Assembly: GCA_029239635.1 (NCBI GenBank)
Contig: JARBUN010000003.1
Span: forward strand, 54,535-118,534
Direction: 5' to 3'
Source of the DNA: Microbacterium sp.
GTDB lineage: Bacteria; Actinomycetota; Actinomycetes; Actinomycetales; Microbacteriaceae
Length of the DNA: 64,000 nucleotides
A program made the position numbers and the translations under genes. Under the pieces are notes generated by a model. The model worked only from the letters and a program-made list of their open reading frames with translations. It did no database searches and was not told the origin of the DNA. This document shows, piece by piece, positions 40,571 to 50,326 of this stretch (within the stretch, counting starts at the first letter, position 1; every line of letters begins with the position of its first letter).

Positions 40571-43500
40571 ATGCAATGGGACCCCGAGGCGCTCAGCATC
40601 GCCGGCGAGATGTTCTCTCCGGCGGCGATGGCGCGCGCCGACCGGCTCCTCGTCTACGGCTCGGTCGAGGTCGGCGACGTGAAGACGATCGGCGACGTCC
40701 TGGTGGTCTCGGCGCAGTCTTTCGGCGCGGCGGGGTACGAGCATCTCGAGGTGCGCGTCTCCGCCGATCTGTCCCGCCTTTCCGGCTGGTGCTCCTGCGG
40801 GCGCGGACCCGAGTGCGAGCACTCCTGCGCCGCGGCCATCGTGCTCTTCGACCGGATGATCTCGGCGGGCCGCCCGCCCCGCCCCGACTGGCAGCGCGCC
40901 CTCGACGAGCTCTTCCTCGCCGCGCCCGCGCCAGACGACGAACCCCCGTTCGAGCTCTGTCTCTTCCTCTCCATCCGCCGCGGCGGCGGTCATGGACGCA
41001 GCACCTCACTGACGCTCACCGCGCGTCCCGGCGTGCGCGGCACCCGCGGCACCTGGATCAAGGGCCGCGCCGGCTGGCCCGCCGTCGCGACGCTCCCGGC
41101 GGCGCCGGACGCGCGGGCCGCCCTCGACAGCCTCGGGCGTCTGGGCCGGTCCGGTCCCGGAGCATTCCTCTCCGACGAATGGATGCCGCTCTCCGCCGTC
41201 CCCCCGCACTCGCTCTGGATGCAGCTCGAGGCCGTCCGAGCCGCCGGGGTCCCGATCGTGTCCGGCGCGGGGGCTCACCACCCGGTGCAGATCCCGGCCG
41301 AGCCGGTCCGCGCTGCGGTGTCGCTCGAGCGACGGGGATCGAGCTTGCAGGTCCGCGGAGTCATCGAGGGGGTCGACGACGAGGTCGCCGCCCGGCCGTC
41401 CTGGGTCGTGGGCGATCCCGCGGTGGCGGTCGCGTTCGTCGCCGACCGCGACGGTGAGAACGAGCGCATCACCCTGGCGCGTCTGTCGAGCCCGGCGCCC
41501 GCCCCGCTGCGTGGACTGCTCGTGCGCACCAGCGCCCTCACCGTCGATGACGAGACCTCCGAGGCCTTCCTGACCGAGTACCTGCCTCGCCTCCAGCTCG
41601 ACGCCCCCGTCGTGTCTCCCCGCGGCACCGTCGAGGTGCCGGCTCCCCCTCTCCCCGTCCTGGAGCTGATCGTCGAGCACCGCGGGGAGGAGACGTCGAT
41701 CGCCTCGCGGTGGGACCGCTCGCCGACACGCGGGCGCCGCCACGAAGGGCACGAGCGCTCCGTCTGGAGCGCCGTGTCGGCGATCGCGGGCGAAGCCCGA
41801 CTCGAGCTTCCGCAGCCGTTCTCGTCGGGGACGACTCCGCCGCGGCTCCTGGCCCCCGCCGTCGCGGCGATCCTCACGGTCGAGATCGTGCCGCAGCTTC
41901 GGGCGATCGACCACGTGCGTGTCGTCGAGACCGGTTCAGGACCGACGTATCGGGCAGCTCCCGAGGCTCCGGTCGTCGAGTTGAGCACCGCGGCCGACGA
42001 CGGCAGCGACTGGTTCGACCTGAACGCGCGTGTGAGCGTCGGCGATGTCGAGGTCGACTTCACGCAGCTCTACACAGCCTTGGCGCTCGGGGATCGGGTC
42101 CTCTTCCTCGGTGACGGAGAGTATGTCCGCCTCGACACCCCGGAGTTCGATCGACTGCGCGCCGTCATCGACGAGGCGCGGACCCTCGCCGATCGGCCCG
42201 GAGCCGCGCTGAAGCTGAATCGGTACAACGTCGGGCTGTGGGACGACCTCTCGGAGCTGGGCATGATCGCCGCGCAGGAGGCCGAATGGTGGCTGCGGGT
42301 GCGCGGGCTCACCGACGAGGCCGCGCTGGAGCCCGTCGATCCCCCCGCGGGTCTTCATGCGACCCTGCGCGATTACCAGCGCACGGGCCTCGACTGGCTG
42401 CACTTCCTGCGCACGCAGGGGCTCGGCGGCATCCTCGCGGACGACATGGGACTCGGGAAGACCGTGCAGACGATCGCGATGATGGAGGTGGCGCGCGCCG
42501 CGGAGCCCGACATGCCGCCGTTCCTGATCGTCGCCCCGACGAGCGTGGTGGGCAACTGGGCGCGGGAGTGCGCGACCTTCGCGTCCGGACTCGACGTGCG
42601 CGTCGTCACCGCGACGCAGGCGCGACGTGGCACGAGCATCGCCGAGACCGCGGCGGGCGCTCACGTCGTCGTCACGAGCTACGCCCTGTTCCGGCTCGAG
42701 CAGGAGCAGTACTCCGACGTCTCCTGGTCGGGACTGGTGCTCGACGAGGCTCAGCAGATCAAGAACCCCTCCTCGCGGGGGTATCGCGCCGCCCGGGCCC
42801 TCTCGGTGCCGTTCACGCTCGTCATCACGGGCACGCCGATGGAGAACAACCTCCTCGAGCTCTGGGCACTCATGTCGCTCGTCGCGCCGGGGCTGCTGGG
42901 CACGCGAGAGGCCTTCACCACCCTCTACCGAACGCCGATCGAGAAGCATGCGGATGCCGACCGTCTCGACCTTCTTCGTCGGCGCATCCGCCCGTTCCTC
43001 CTGCGACGCACCAAGGAGCGTGTTGCGGCGGAGCTGCCTCCGAAGCAGGAGACGATCGTCGAGGTGTCCCTGCACCCGACGCACCGCAAGCTGTACGACC
43101 GCCGATTCCACCGGGAGCGCCAGCGGCTTCTGGGCCTGCTCGACGACGCCGAGGGCAACAGCTTCGCGATCTTCCGCTCCCTGACGATGCTGCGGCAGCT
43201 GGCGCTCGACCCCGCGCTGGTCGACGAGGGGGAGGCGCCCTCGGCCAAGCTCGACGCGCTGGAAGAGCTGCTTGTCGAGGCCGCCGCCGAGGGGCACCGC
43301 GTGCTCGTGTTGAGCCAGTTCACGCGATTCCTCCGCGCCGCTCGTCAGCGCTGCACGGACGCCGGGCTCGCCTCGGGGTACCTCGACGGCACCACGACGA
43401 ACAGGCAGGCCGAGATCGACCGCTTCCGCGATGGTGACGACCCCGCCTTCTTCGTGTCGTTGAAGGCCGGCGGCGTCGGCCTCAACCTCGTCGAGGCCGA

Positions 43501-43762
43501 CTACGTGGTGCTGCTGGACCCGTGGTGGAACCCCGCGGTCGAAGACCAGGCGATCGACCGCGCTCACCGGATCGGACAGACCCGTCCGGTGATCGTGTAC
43601 CGGCTGGTCTCCTCCGACACGGTGGAGCAGAAGGTCGTCGCCCTTCGCGAGGCCAAGGCCGAGCTGTTCGCCCGGGTCCTCGACGGGGGCGCCGATGAGG
43701 GAGGCACCTTCGCCGCGGGGCCGAAGCTCACCGCGGACGACATCCGGAGCCTGCTGGACTGA
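40571..43762 (+). CDS. SNF2-family DEAD/DEAH helicase with N-terminal SWIM zinc finger
   Basis: SWIM CSCGRGPECEHSCAA; GILADDMGLGKTVQTIAMM; LDEAQQIKNP; DPWWNPAVEDQAIDRAHRIGQ. Confidence 0.93.
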   Translation: MQWDPEALSIAGEMFSPAAMARADRLLVYGSVEVGDVKTIGDVLVVSAQSFGAAGYEHLEVRVSADLSRLSGWCSCGRGPECEHSCAAAIVLFDRMISAGRPPRPDWQRALDELFLAAPAPDDEPPFELCLFLSIRRGGGHGRSTSLTLTARPGVRGTRGTWIKGRAGWPAVATLPAAPDARAALDSLGRLGRSGPGAFLSDEWMPLSAVPPHSLWMQLEAVRAAGVPIVSGAGAHHPVQIPAEPVRAAVSLERRGSSLQVRGVIEGVDDEVAARPSWVVGDPAVAVAFVADRDGENERITLARLSSPAPAPLRGLLVRTSALTVDDETSEAFLTEYLPRLQLDAPVVSPRGTVEVPAPPLPVLELIVEHRGEETSIASRWDRSPTRGRRHEGHERSVWSAVSAIAGEARLELPQPFSSGTTPPRLLAPAVAAILTVEIVPQLRAIDHVRVVETGSGPTYRAAPEAPVVELSTAADDGSDWFDLNARVSVGDVEVDFTQLYTALALGDRVLFLGDGEYVRLDTPEFDRLRAVIDEARTLADRPGAALKLNRYNVGLWDDLSELGMIAAQEAEWWLRVRGLTDEAALEPVDPPAGLHATLRDYQRTGLDWLHFLRTQGLGGILADDMGLGKTVQTIAMMEVARAAEPDMPPFLIVAPTSVVGNWARECATFASGLDVRVVTATQARRGTSIAETAAGAHVVVTSYALFRLEQEQYSDVSWSGLVLDEAQQIKNPSSRGYRAARALSVPFTLVITGTPMENNLLELWALMSLVAPGLLGTREAFTTLYRTPIEKHADADRLDLLRRRIRPFLLRRTKERVAAELPPKQETIVEVSLHPTHRKLYDRRFHRERQRLLGLLDDAEGNSFAIFRSLTMLRQLALDPALVDEGEAPSAKLDALEELLVEAAAEGHRVLVLSQFTRFLRAARQRCTDAGLASGYLDGTTTNRQAEIDRFRDGDDPAFFVSLKAGGVGLNLVEADYVVLLDPWWNPAVEDQAIDRAHRIGQTRPVIVYRLVSSDTVEQKVVALREAKAELFARVLDGGADEGGTFAAGPKLTADDIRSLLD

Positions 43763-43840
43763 CGTCCGGCGACGCCCTCCCGCTCGAGAGCGCGGGGAGA
43801 GGCCCCGCCGGAACCGCGCCGCGACCCGGGCCCTGGCCGA

Positions 43841-43862
43841 TGTCGGAGGTCGGGTCTACCGT
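43841..43862 (+). promoter_or_regulatory. PafBC/RecA-NDp-like promoter motif before MFS gene
   Basis: TGTCGGAG-GTCGGGTC-TACCGT, 6 nt before ATG 43869. Confidence 0.55.
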
Positions 43863-43868
43863 GTGGCT

Positions 43869-45353
43869 ATGTCCCCCGAGCCGACCTCCGCCGCCGTCGC
43901 CACCGGCCCGCCCACGGGTGGGAACCGCACCTTCCTCGCGGTGCTCGTGAACACCGCCGCGGCCAACGTGACCACCAGCTTCCTGTGGTTCGCGCTCACC
44001 TTCTGGGTCTACCTCGAGACGCGTTCCGTCCTGGCGACCGGCATCGTCGGCGGCGCGTACATGCTGCTGCTCGCCGTGTTCGCGATGATCTTCGGGTCGA
44101 TCGTCGACCGCCACCGCAAACACCGCGTCATGCTGTTCTCCGGACTCGTCACGCTCGCGGCGTTCCTCATCGCCGGCGCACTCTGGCTGGCGTTCCCCGA
44201 GTCCGCCCTGCTCGATCTCGGCGGTCCCTGGTTCTGGGCGTTCGCCGGGGTGATCCTCGCCGGTGCCGTCGTCGAGAACATGCGCAACATCGCCCTCTCG
44301 ACCACCGTCACGCTCCTCGTGCCCGTCGACCGGCACGCGAACGCCAACGGGCTCGTGGGGACGGTGCAGGGACTCGCGTTCGTGGTCACGAGCGTCTTCA
44401 GCGGTCTGTCGGTGGGCTTCCTCGGCATGGGGTGGACGCTGGCCATCGCCATCGGTTTGACGTTCGTGGCACTCCTGCACCTGCTCACGGTCCGCGTCCC
44501 CGAAGAGAAACCGCCGGCCGGTGCCGAGCCGGGGCGCCTGGTCGATCTGCGCGGAGCGGTCCGCGCCGTCCGCGCGGCCCCCGGGCTCTTCGCGCTCATC
44601 ATCTTCTCGACCTTCAACAACCTCATCGGCGGCGTGTACATGGCGCTGATGGACCCTTACGGCCTCGAGCTCTTCGACGTCCAGATCTGGGGTGTCGTTC
44701 TGGGGGTGACCGCGACGGGCTTCATCGTGGGCGGCGGTCTGGTGGCGAAGTTCGGTCTCGGTCGCAACCCCATTCGCACGATGCTCTGGATCGTGATCGC
44801 GATGGGGCTGCTCGGCGCGATCTTCACGCTTCGCGACTGGTGGTGGCTGTACGCCGCCGGCATCTGGGTCTACATGGCGCTCATCCCCCCGGTCGAGGCC
44901 GCAGAGCAGACGGTGATCCAGAAGGTCGTCCCCTTCTCCACGCAGGGGCGGGTGTTCGGCTTCGCCGCCGCCTTCGAATCGGCAGCCGCCCCGATCACGT
45001 CGTTCCTCATCGCCCCGATCGCGGAGTTCGCGATCATCCCCTACATGGAGCGCGGCGACGGCCGTGCGACCTGGGGCTGGTTGCTCGGTGACGGCGAGTC
45101 ACGGGGGATCGCCCTCGTGTTCGTGTTCGCGGGCCTGTTCATGGTCGTCGCGGCCTCGCTCGCATTCCTCACCCGGTCCTACCGCATCCTGTCGCGCCAG
45201 TACCGTACCGCCGAGGTCAACGCCGAGGTCGCAGGGGCGGGAGGGCCGGACGCCGTTGCCGTCACGGCATCCGCGCTCGAGACCGCTGACACGGGGGCGA
45301 TCGACGGCGACGCGACTGCTCGACAGGCGGCGGCCGACGAGCGCGAGCGGTGA
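43869..45353 (+). CDS. MFS transporter
   Basis: 12-TM-like protein; FGSIVDRHRKHRVMLFSG MFS loop motif. Confidence 0.88.
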   Translation: MSPEPTSAAVATGPPTGGNRTFLAVLVNTAAANVTTSFLWFALTFWVYLETRSVLATGIVGGAYMLLLAVFAMIFGSIVDRHRKHRVMLFSGLVTLAAFLIAGALWLAFPESALLDLGGPWFWAFAGVILAGAVVENMRNIALSTTVTLLVPVDRHANANGLVGTVQGLAFVVTSVFSGLSVGFLGMGWTLAIAIGLTFVALLHLLTVRVPEEKPPAGAEPGRLVDLRGAVRAVRAAPGLFALIIFSTFNNLIGGVYMALMDPYGLELFDVQIWGVVLGVTATGFIVGGGLVAKFGLGRNPIRTMLWIVIAMGLLGAIFTLRDWWWLYAAGIWVYMALIPPVEAAEQTVIQKVVPFSTQGRVFGFAAAFESAAAPITSFLIAPIAEFAIIPYMERGDGRATWGWLLGDGESRGIALVFVFAGLFMVVAASLAFLTRSYRILSRQYRTAEVNAEVAGAGGPDAVAVTASALETADTGAIDGDATARQAAADERER

Positions 45354-45363
45354 GCCCCGGTGA

Positions 45364-46065
45364 TCAGACCGGTCCGTCGATCCCGATCACGACATCGTTC
45401 CAGGCCGTGGCTTCGTCGTCCCACAGCGCCACGAACGACGCCGCGAGGGCCTCTTCGAGCCCCTCCAGGCTCTTCACGCGGAAGATGACGGCCGCCGACG
45501 TGGGTTCCTGCCCCGCGTCACGTGCCCGCTTGGCGTAGCCCTGTCCGACGGCCCGGACCCACGTCTCCGAAGCCGCCTTGACCGTCGCGTAGTTGGCGCC
45601 GCCGGCGAGGGGGCGCGCCACCGAGGTCGACGAGACGATCGCCAGGCGCCCGGCATCCGACGCGGCGAGGTCGTCGTCGAAGGCTCGGGTCACGTGCCGC
45701 AGGGCGGTGAGCGAGCGGAGGAGGAACGCGAAGTCCTCGTCGCTCTGCCCCGCGAGACCGCCCCCGCCGCGCCACCCGCCCACCAGATGCAGGATGCCGT
45801 CGACCCGGCCGAGCGCAGAGTGCACGCGGTCGCGCAGGGCGTCCACGGCATCCGGGTCGGTCAGATCGCAGCGCTGGACGTCGACGCCGGGGATCTCCGC
45901 CGCCACCGCAGCGAGCCGGTCGTCGTCACTGCCGATGACCACGACGCGGGCTCCGGCGTCGAGCAGGGCGCGTGCACTGGCGCGTCCCGCGGCGCTCGTC
46001 CCACCGGCCAGCAGCACCAGCCGTCCTCGCACACCTTCGTCCACGGACATCACGTCGGTCATCAT
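45364..46065 (-). CDS. SDR family oxidoreductase
   Basis: LVLLAGGTSAAGRASARALLDAGARVVVIGSDDDRL; ANYATVKAASETW. Confidence 0.87.
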   Translation of the reverse strand: MMTDVMSVDEGVRGRLVLLAGGTSAAGRASARALLDAGARVVVIGSDDDRLAAVAAEIPGVDVQRCDLTDPDAVDALRDRVHSALGRVDGILHLVGGWRGGGGLAGQSDEDFAFLLRSLTALRHVTRAFDDDLAASDAGRLAIVSSTSVARPLAGGANYATVKAASETWVRAVGQGYAKRARDAGQEPTSAAVIFRVKSLEGLEEALAASFVALWDDEATAWNDVVIGIDGPV

Positions 46066-46140
46066 CGCCCCTTGCCCAGTCTGTCGCGCGGCGCGCGCCG
46101 CGTCGAGGCCGCATTGTGCGCCCCGCTCGCAACACGCGTC

Positions 46141-46195
46141 GAGTGTCCACGACACGCCGCATCACCCGCGGGGTTGCGGCGTGTTCTGGACACTC
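46141..46195. repeat. Long intergenic palindrome
   Basis: GAGTGTCCACGACACGCCGCA-N13-TGCGGCGTGTTCTGGACACTC: 19/21 pairs, extending outward with one indel (ACACG-CGTC / AACGTCGTGT). Confidence 0.75.
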
Positions 46196-46244
46196 AACGT
46201 CGTGTACGAGGCGCGGGCAGCCGCGCCGCGCGATCGGTGCCGGA

Positions 46245-47654
46245 TCAGTCCGTCCCGCGGATGCCCTCCGTCGAGGCGATCACCGGGCGCATCTTCTTCT
46301 CCAGAGCCTCGAAGAACATCGACAGTGGGAACTCGTCGTCCCGCACCGCGTCGGTGTACCCCTTCGGCAGACCCGCGAGCACCTCGTCGGACAGCCCGCG
46401 CGCCCAGGCCGATGCGGGGTGCGGTGTCACCACGGAGCGCACCAGGTCGTACGCGGCGAGCCAGTGGGCGGTCTTGGGGCGGTCGATCGATCGCCAGTAC
46501 AGCTCGTCGATGGCGTCGGCGAGAGCGATCACCGCGGCGGGGACCTCGTCCCAGTCGAACGCGAGCGACGTGTCGGTCCAGTGCAGCACCCGGCGCTGGT
46601 GCAACCAGGCGAACAGCAGCTGGCCACCGAGTCCGTCGTAGTTGCGCACGCGCGAACCCGTGATCGCGAAGCGGAAGATGCGGTCGAAGATGACCGCGTA
46701 CTGCACGAGCCCGGCGTGTTCCAGGATCGCCTGCTCGGCGGCATCCAGTTCCGCTCCCTCTGCCTGCCGACGCGAGAGACGCTCCTGCAGGGCGACGCAC
46801 TCGCGGAATGCGGTGAGGTCGCAGCGCAGCTCTTCGAGCGAGTAGAGGAAGAACGGCATGCGCTGCTTGATCATGAACGGGTCGAAGGGGAGGTCGCCCC
46901 GCATGTGCGTGCGGTCGTGGATCAGGTCCCACATCACGAACGTCTCCTCGGCGAGCACCTGGTCGTCGAGCAGACGTGCGGCGTCGACAGGGAGCTCGAG
47001 TTTGGTGATCTCGGCCGCGGCGCGGGTGACGCGCCGGTAGCGCGCGGCCTCGCGGTCCTGGAAGATCGCGCCCCACGTGAAGCGGGGGATCTCGCGCATC
47101 GCCACGGTCTCGGGGAAGAGGACGGCCGAGTTGGTGTCGTACCCGGGGGTGAAGTCGATGAGCCGCAACGAGACGAACAGGCGGTTGGTGTACTCGGTCT
47201 CGAGCTGTGCGATGAACTCGGGCCAGATCGCCTCGACGAGCACGGCCTCGACGTGCCGGTCGCGCGAACCGTTCTGCGTGTACATCGGAAAGACGACCAG
47301 GTGACGGATGCCGTCGACCCGGTGCTCCTGGGGCTGGAACGTCACGAGCGAGTCGAGGAAGTCGGGCACCCCGAGCCCCTCGGTCCGCCACCGGCGAAAG
47401 TCGGCGACCGAGGCCTCGAGGTAGGCGGCGTCGTGGGGGAACAGCGGCGCGAGGGCCTCGATCGCTTCGACGATGTCGTCGAGCAACGGCGCCGCGGCCG
47501 TCGGGTCGGTGATCGAGCCGTCGCTCGCCTGCACCTCCTGCAGGGCGATCGTGGCGTTCTTCAGCTGTGCCCAGGCGGGGGTGTGCTCGACCTCGGTGAC
47601 GGGACGGCCGTCGAGCAGCTCGTGCGCGGCACGGGAAGGCGACGCGATGGTCAT
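46245..47654 (-). CDS. Conserved actinobacterial protein, DUF6421-like
   Basis: MTIASPSRAAHELLDGRPVTEVEHTPAWAQLKNATIALQEVQASDGSI...FVMWDLIHDRTHMRGDLPFDPFMIKQRMPFFLYSLEELRCDL. Confidence 0.65.
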   Translation of the reverse strand: MTIASPSRAAHELLDGRPVTEVEHTPAWAQLKNATIALQEVQASDGSITDPTAAAPLLDDIVEAIEALAPLFPHDAAYLEASVADFRRWRTEGLGVPDFLDSLVTFQPQEHRVDGIRHLVVFPMYTQNGSRDRHVEAVLVEAIWPEFIAQLETEYTNRLFVSLRLIDFTPGYDTNSAVLFPETVAMREIPRFTWGAIFQDREAARYRRVTRAAAEITKLELPVDAARLLDDQVLAEETFVMWDLIHDRTHMRGDLPFDPFMIKQRMPFFLYSLEELRCDLTAFRECVALQERLSRRQAEGAELDAAEQAILEHAGLVQYAVIFDRIFRFAITGSRVRNYDGLGGQLLFAWLHQRRVLHWTDTSLAFDWDEVPAAVIALADAIDELYWRSIDRPKTAHWLAAYDLVRSVVTPHPASAWARGLSDEVLAGLPKGYTDAVRDDEFPLSMFFEALEKKMRPVIASTEGIRGTD

Positions 47655-47671
47655 GGCATCCTCCGGTCTTT

Positions 47672-47688
47672 GCGGTAAAAATTCCTGC
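47672..47688. promoter_or_regulatory. Candidate Lrp/AsnC operator in the divergent intergenic region
   Basis: GCGGTAAAAATTCCTGC: AT-rich core with partial dyad symmetry between DUF6421-like gene and lrp-like gene. Confidence 0.35.
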
Positions 47689-47762
47689 GTGACCGTCATG
47701 CTAACGGAAAACCTACGTCCCACGCGACGGCCGAGTCGGCCTCTGCTGGTACTGTCGACCCC

Positions 47763-48251
47763 ATGACCGAGGCCCCTGCTCGCCCGGCGCGCCTCGATGA
47801 CGCCGTCGACGCCGCGATCGTCCGCGAGATCTCGCTCGACGCGCGAGCGACGCTGTCGCACCTGTCCGAACGCGTGGGGCTGTCGGTCTCGGCCGTGCAG
47901 TCGAGACTGCGTCGGCTCGAAGCGCGCGGCATCGTGCGCGGATACCGCCCGGTCCTGGATGCCGAGGCGCTCGGCCGTCCTCTCGCGGCTTTCGTCGAGA
48001 TCACCCCGCTCGACCCCGCGCAGCCCGACAACGCCCCGGAGCTGCTGGCGCACCTCACCGCGATCGAGGCCTGCCACTCCATCGCGGGGGAAGCGGCCTA
48101 CATGCTGTTCGTCCGGGTTCCCACCCCGCGTGATCTCGAGGCGCTGATCCGGGACATCCGCGCGGCCGCGCACGTGAACACGCGCACCACGATCGTCCTG
48201 CAGACCTTCTTCGAGGCGCGCCCGATCGAGCCGGCCGACTTCCCCGCCTGA
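47763..48251 (+). CDS. Lrp/AsnC family transcriptional regulator
   Basis: LDDAVDAAIVREISLDARATLSHLSERVGLSVSAVQSRLRRLEARGIVRGYRPVLD. Confidence 0.92.
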   Translation: MTEAPARPARLDDAVDAAIVREISLDARATLSHLSERVGLSVSAVQSRLRRLEARGIVRGYRPVLDAEALGRPLAAFVEITPLDPAQPDNAPELLAHLTAIEACHSIAGEAAYMLFVRVPTPRDLEALIRDIRAAAHVNTRTTIVLQTFFEARPIEPADFPA

Positions 48252-48351
48252 CGCCGGACTCCTCCTCCCCGGACGCCGATCTCGGCAACGCCTCCACGAA
48301 TACATCGCGGGACGGATGCCGCCCCCCTCCCGGATCTGTAGCGTTGCCGCG

Positions 48352-49512
48352 ATGCTCTCCCTCCGTCCGCTGCGCCGATACCAGCTGGTGACCGACCTCG
48401 TCGTCGCCGGTCTCTTCGGGCTGCTCGCCCTCGCGCTCGAACTCGCCTCGGACGCCCCCTCCGTCCCCGCGGGCATCGGCGCGTCCCTGATGGTGGTGGC
48501 CTTCACGGCCGCTGCCGCCATGCGGCGCCTGAGCCCGGGGCTCGCCCTCGCCCTCGCCTGGGCGGGCGCCCTGCTGCAGATGGGGCTCGGCCGACAACCC
48601 TCGCCGACCGATGTCGTGGTGTTCGCGGTGCTCTACACCGCCGCCGCGTACGGCTCACGGCGCGTTTTCTGGGCGGGATTCGTCTCCGCGGTCGCCGGTG
48701 CGGTCGTCGTCTCGCTCTACCTGGTCGTCCGTACGCTCACTTCTCCGATCCAGCCGAACGATGTGGCGGCGATCGTCGGCATCCTCCTCGCGGCCGCGTT
48801 CGCCCTGCTGCTGGCGTGGGTGACGGGCGCTCTCGTCAGGACGGCGATCCGTGCGACCGAGAACAGTCGCGCGCAGCGCCAGGCCGAGGCCGAGACCGTG
48901 GCGGAGCAGCAGCGCGTGCGGATCGCCCGTGACATGCACGACGTCGTGGCCCACTCGCTCGCCGTCGTGATCGCCCAGGCCGACGGCGCCCGCTACGCGG
49001 CCGCTGCTGATCCCGAAGCCGCGACCGCGGCGCTCGCCACCATCTCGAGCACGGCCCGCGCCGCACTGACCGACGTGCGACAGCTGCTCACGCAGTTGCG
49101 CCACACGCAGGCCGAGGGGCCGCAGCCGCGGCTCACCGACCTCGACGCGCTCTACGCCCACGTGCGCGCCGCGGGCGTCGAGCTGTCCGTCGACGTCGAT
49201 CCCGTCCCACCCGGAGAACCGCCGGCGGCGATTCAGCTCGCGGTGTACCGCATCCTGCAGGAGGCGCTGACGAACGCCCTCCGCCATGGTGCCGACCGCC
49301 GGGTCGACGTGCACCTCGGCTGGCTTCCCGATCACGTCGAGCTGATGGTCCGCAACGCGCGGGCGTCGGAGGGGCCGACGCAGCCGTCCGGCGGGCACGG
49401 CCTCATCGGCATGCGCGAGCGCGCGCAGCTCGTCGGGGGCAGCCTGGTGGCCGAAGCGCAGGGACGATTCTTCGTCGTGCGCGCGAGCATGCCGGTGCGG
49501 GCGTCGCTGTGA
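48352..49512 (+). CDS. Two-component sensor histidine kinase (NarL-type, HisKA_3)
   Basis: RIARDMHDVVAHSLAVVIAQADGARYA; GGHGLIGMRERAQLVGGSL. Confidence 0.92.
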   Translation: MLSLRPLRRYQLVTDLVVAGLFGLLALALELASDAPSVPAGIGASLMVVAFTAAAAMRRLSPGLALALAWAGALLQMGLGRQPSPTDVVVFAVLYTAAAYGSRRVFWAGFVSAVAGAVVVSLYLVVRTLTSPIQPNDVAAIVGILLAAAFALLLAWVTGALVRTAIRATENSRAQRQAEAETVAEQQRVRIARDMHDVVAHSLAVVIAQADGARYAAAADPEAATAALATISSTARAALTDVRQLLTQLRHTQAEGPQPRLTDLDALYAHVRAAGVELSVDVDPVPPGEPPAAIQLAVYRILQEALTNALRHGADRRVDVHLGWLPDHVELMVRNARASEGPTQPSGGHGLIGMRERAQLVGGSLVAEAQGRFFVVRASMPVRASL

Positions 49513-49567
49513 CCTCGCCCCGTCCACGGAATACTCGAGAGAACGACCGCCGAGAGGAACCGACCGA

Positions 49568-50218
49568 GTGAGCACCCCCGTACGTATCGTTCTCGTCGAC
49601 GATCAAGCGCTGTTCCGCGCCGGCATCCGGATGGTGATCGACTCGCAGCCCGATCTCGAGGTCGTGGGCGAGGCATCCGATGGCCGCGAGGGGATCGAGC
49701 TGGTCCGCGCCACCCGCCCCGACCTCGTTCTCATGGACGTGCGCATGCCGGTCATGGACGGGCTCACCGCGACCGCCGAGATCCTCCGCGAGCCGGAGCC
49801 GCCCCGCGTCGTCGTCCTCACCACCTTCGACCTCGACGAGGCCGCGGCGCGGGCGATCCAGCGTGGCGCCAGCGGGTTCCTCCTCAAGGACTCGGAGCCC
49901 GAGTTCCTCCTCTCCGCCATCCGCACGGTCCACGCGGGATCCGCGGTCATCGCGGCGGAGGCCACGCGCGAGCTCTTCGCGCACATCGCCGAGAACGGCA
50001 CCGCCGAACCGGTACCCGCTCGTTTCGGCGAGTTGACCGAGCGAGAGCGGGAGATCTTCTTCCTCGCGGCCGCGGGTCTCAGCAACAGCGAGATCGCGGC
50101 GCGCGAGTACCTCTCCGAGGCGACGGTGAAGACGCACATCAGCCGGATCCTCACGAAGCTCTCGCTGCGGGACCGCGTGCAGCTCGTCGTCTTCGCGTAC
50201 CGGCACGGCCTGGTCTGA
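49568..50218 (+). CDS. LuxR/NarL-family response regulator
   Basis: VRIVLVDDQALFRAGIRMVIDSQPDLEVVGEASDG; LTEREREIFFLAAAGLSNSEIAAREYLSEATVKTHISRIL. Confidence 0.94.
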   Translation: MSTPVRIVLVDDQALFRAGIRMVIDSQPDLEVVGEASDGREGIELVRATRPDLVLMDVRMPVMDGLTATAEILREPEPPRVVVLTTFDLDEAAARAIQRGASGFLLKDSEPEFLLSAIRTVHAGSAVIAAEATRELFAHIAENGTAEPVPARFGELTEREREIFFLAAAGLSNSEIAAREYLSEATVKTHISRILTKLSLRDRVQLVVFAYRHGLV

Positions 50219-50326
50219 GGGTCCTCGCTGCGGTACGCGCGGGTCGTACCGCCGCGTCAGTCGGTCGCGTCGCCCGCGGTCTCCGGGTCGTACGCCCACG
50301 TCGGGGCGAGAGCGCGGATACGCCCC

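Noticed and set aside
47734-47755. PafBC-like motif before the Lrp gene (AGTCGGCC-N8-TACTGT)
   Set aside because: Spacing fits but the first T and the AG after GTCGG are missing; not counted among the six.
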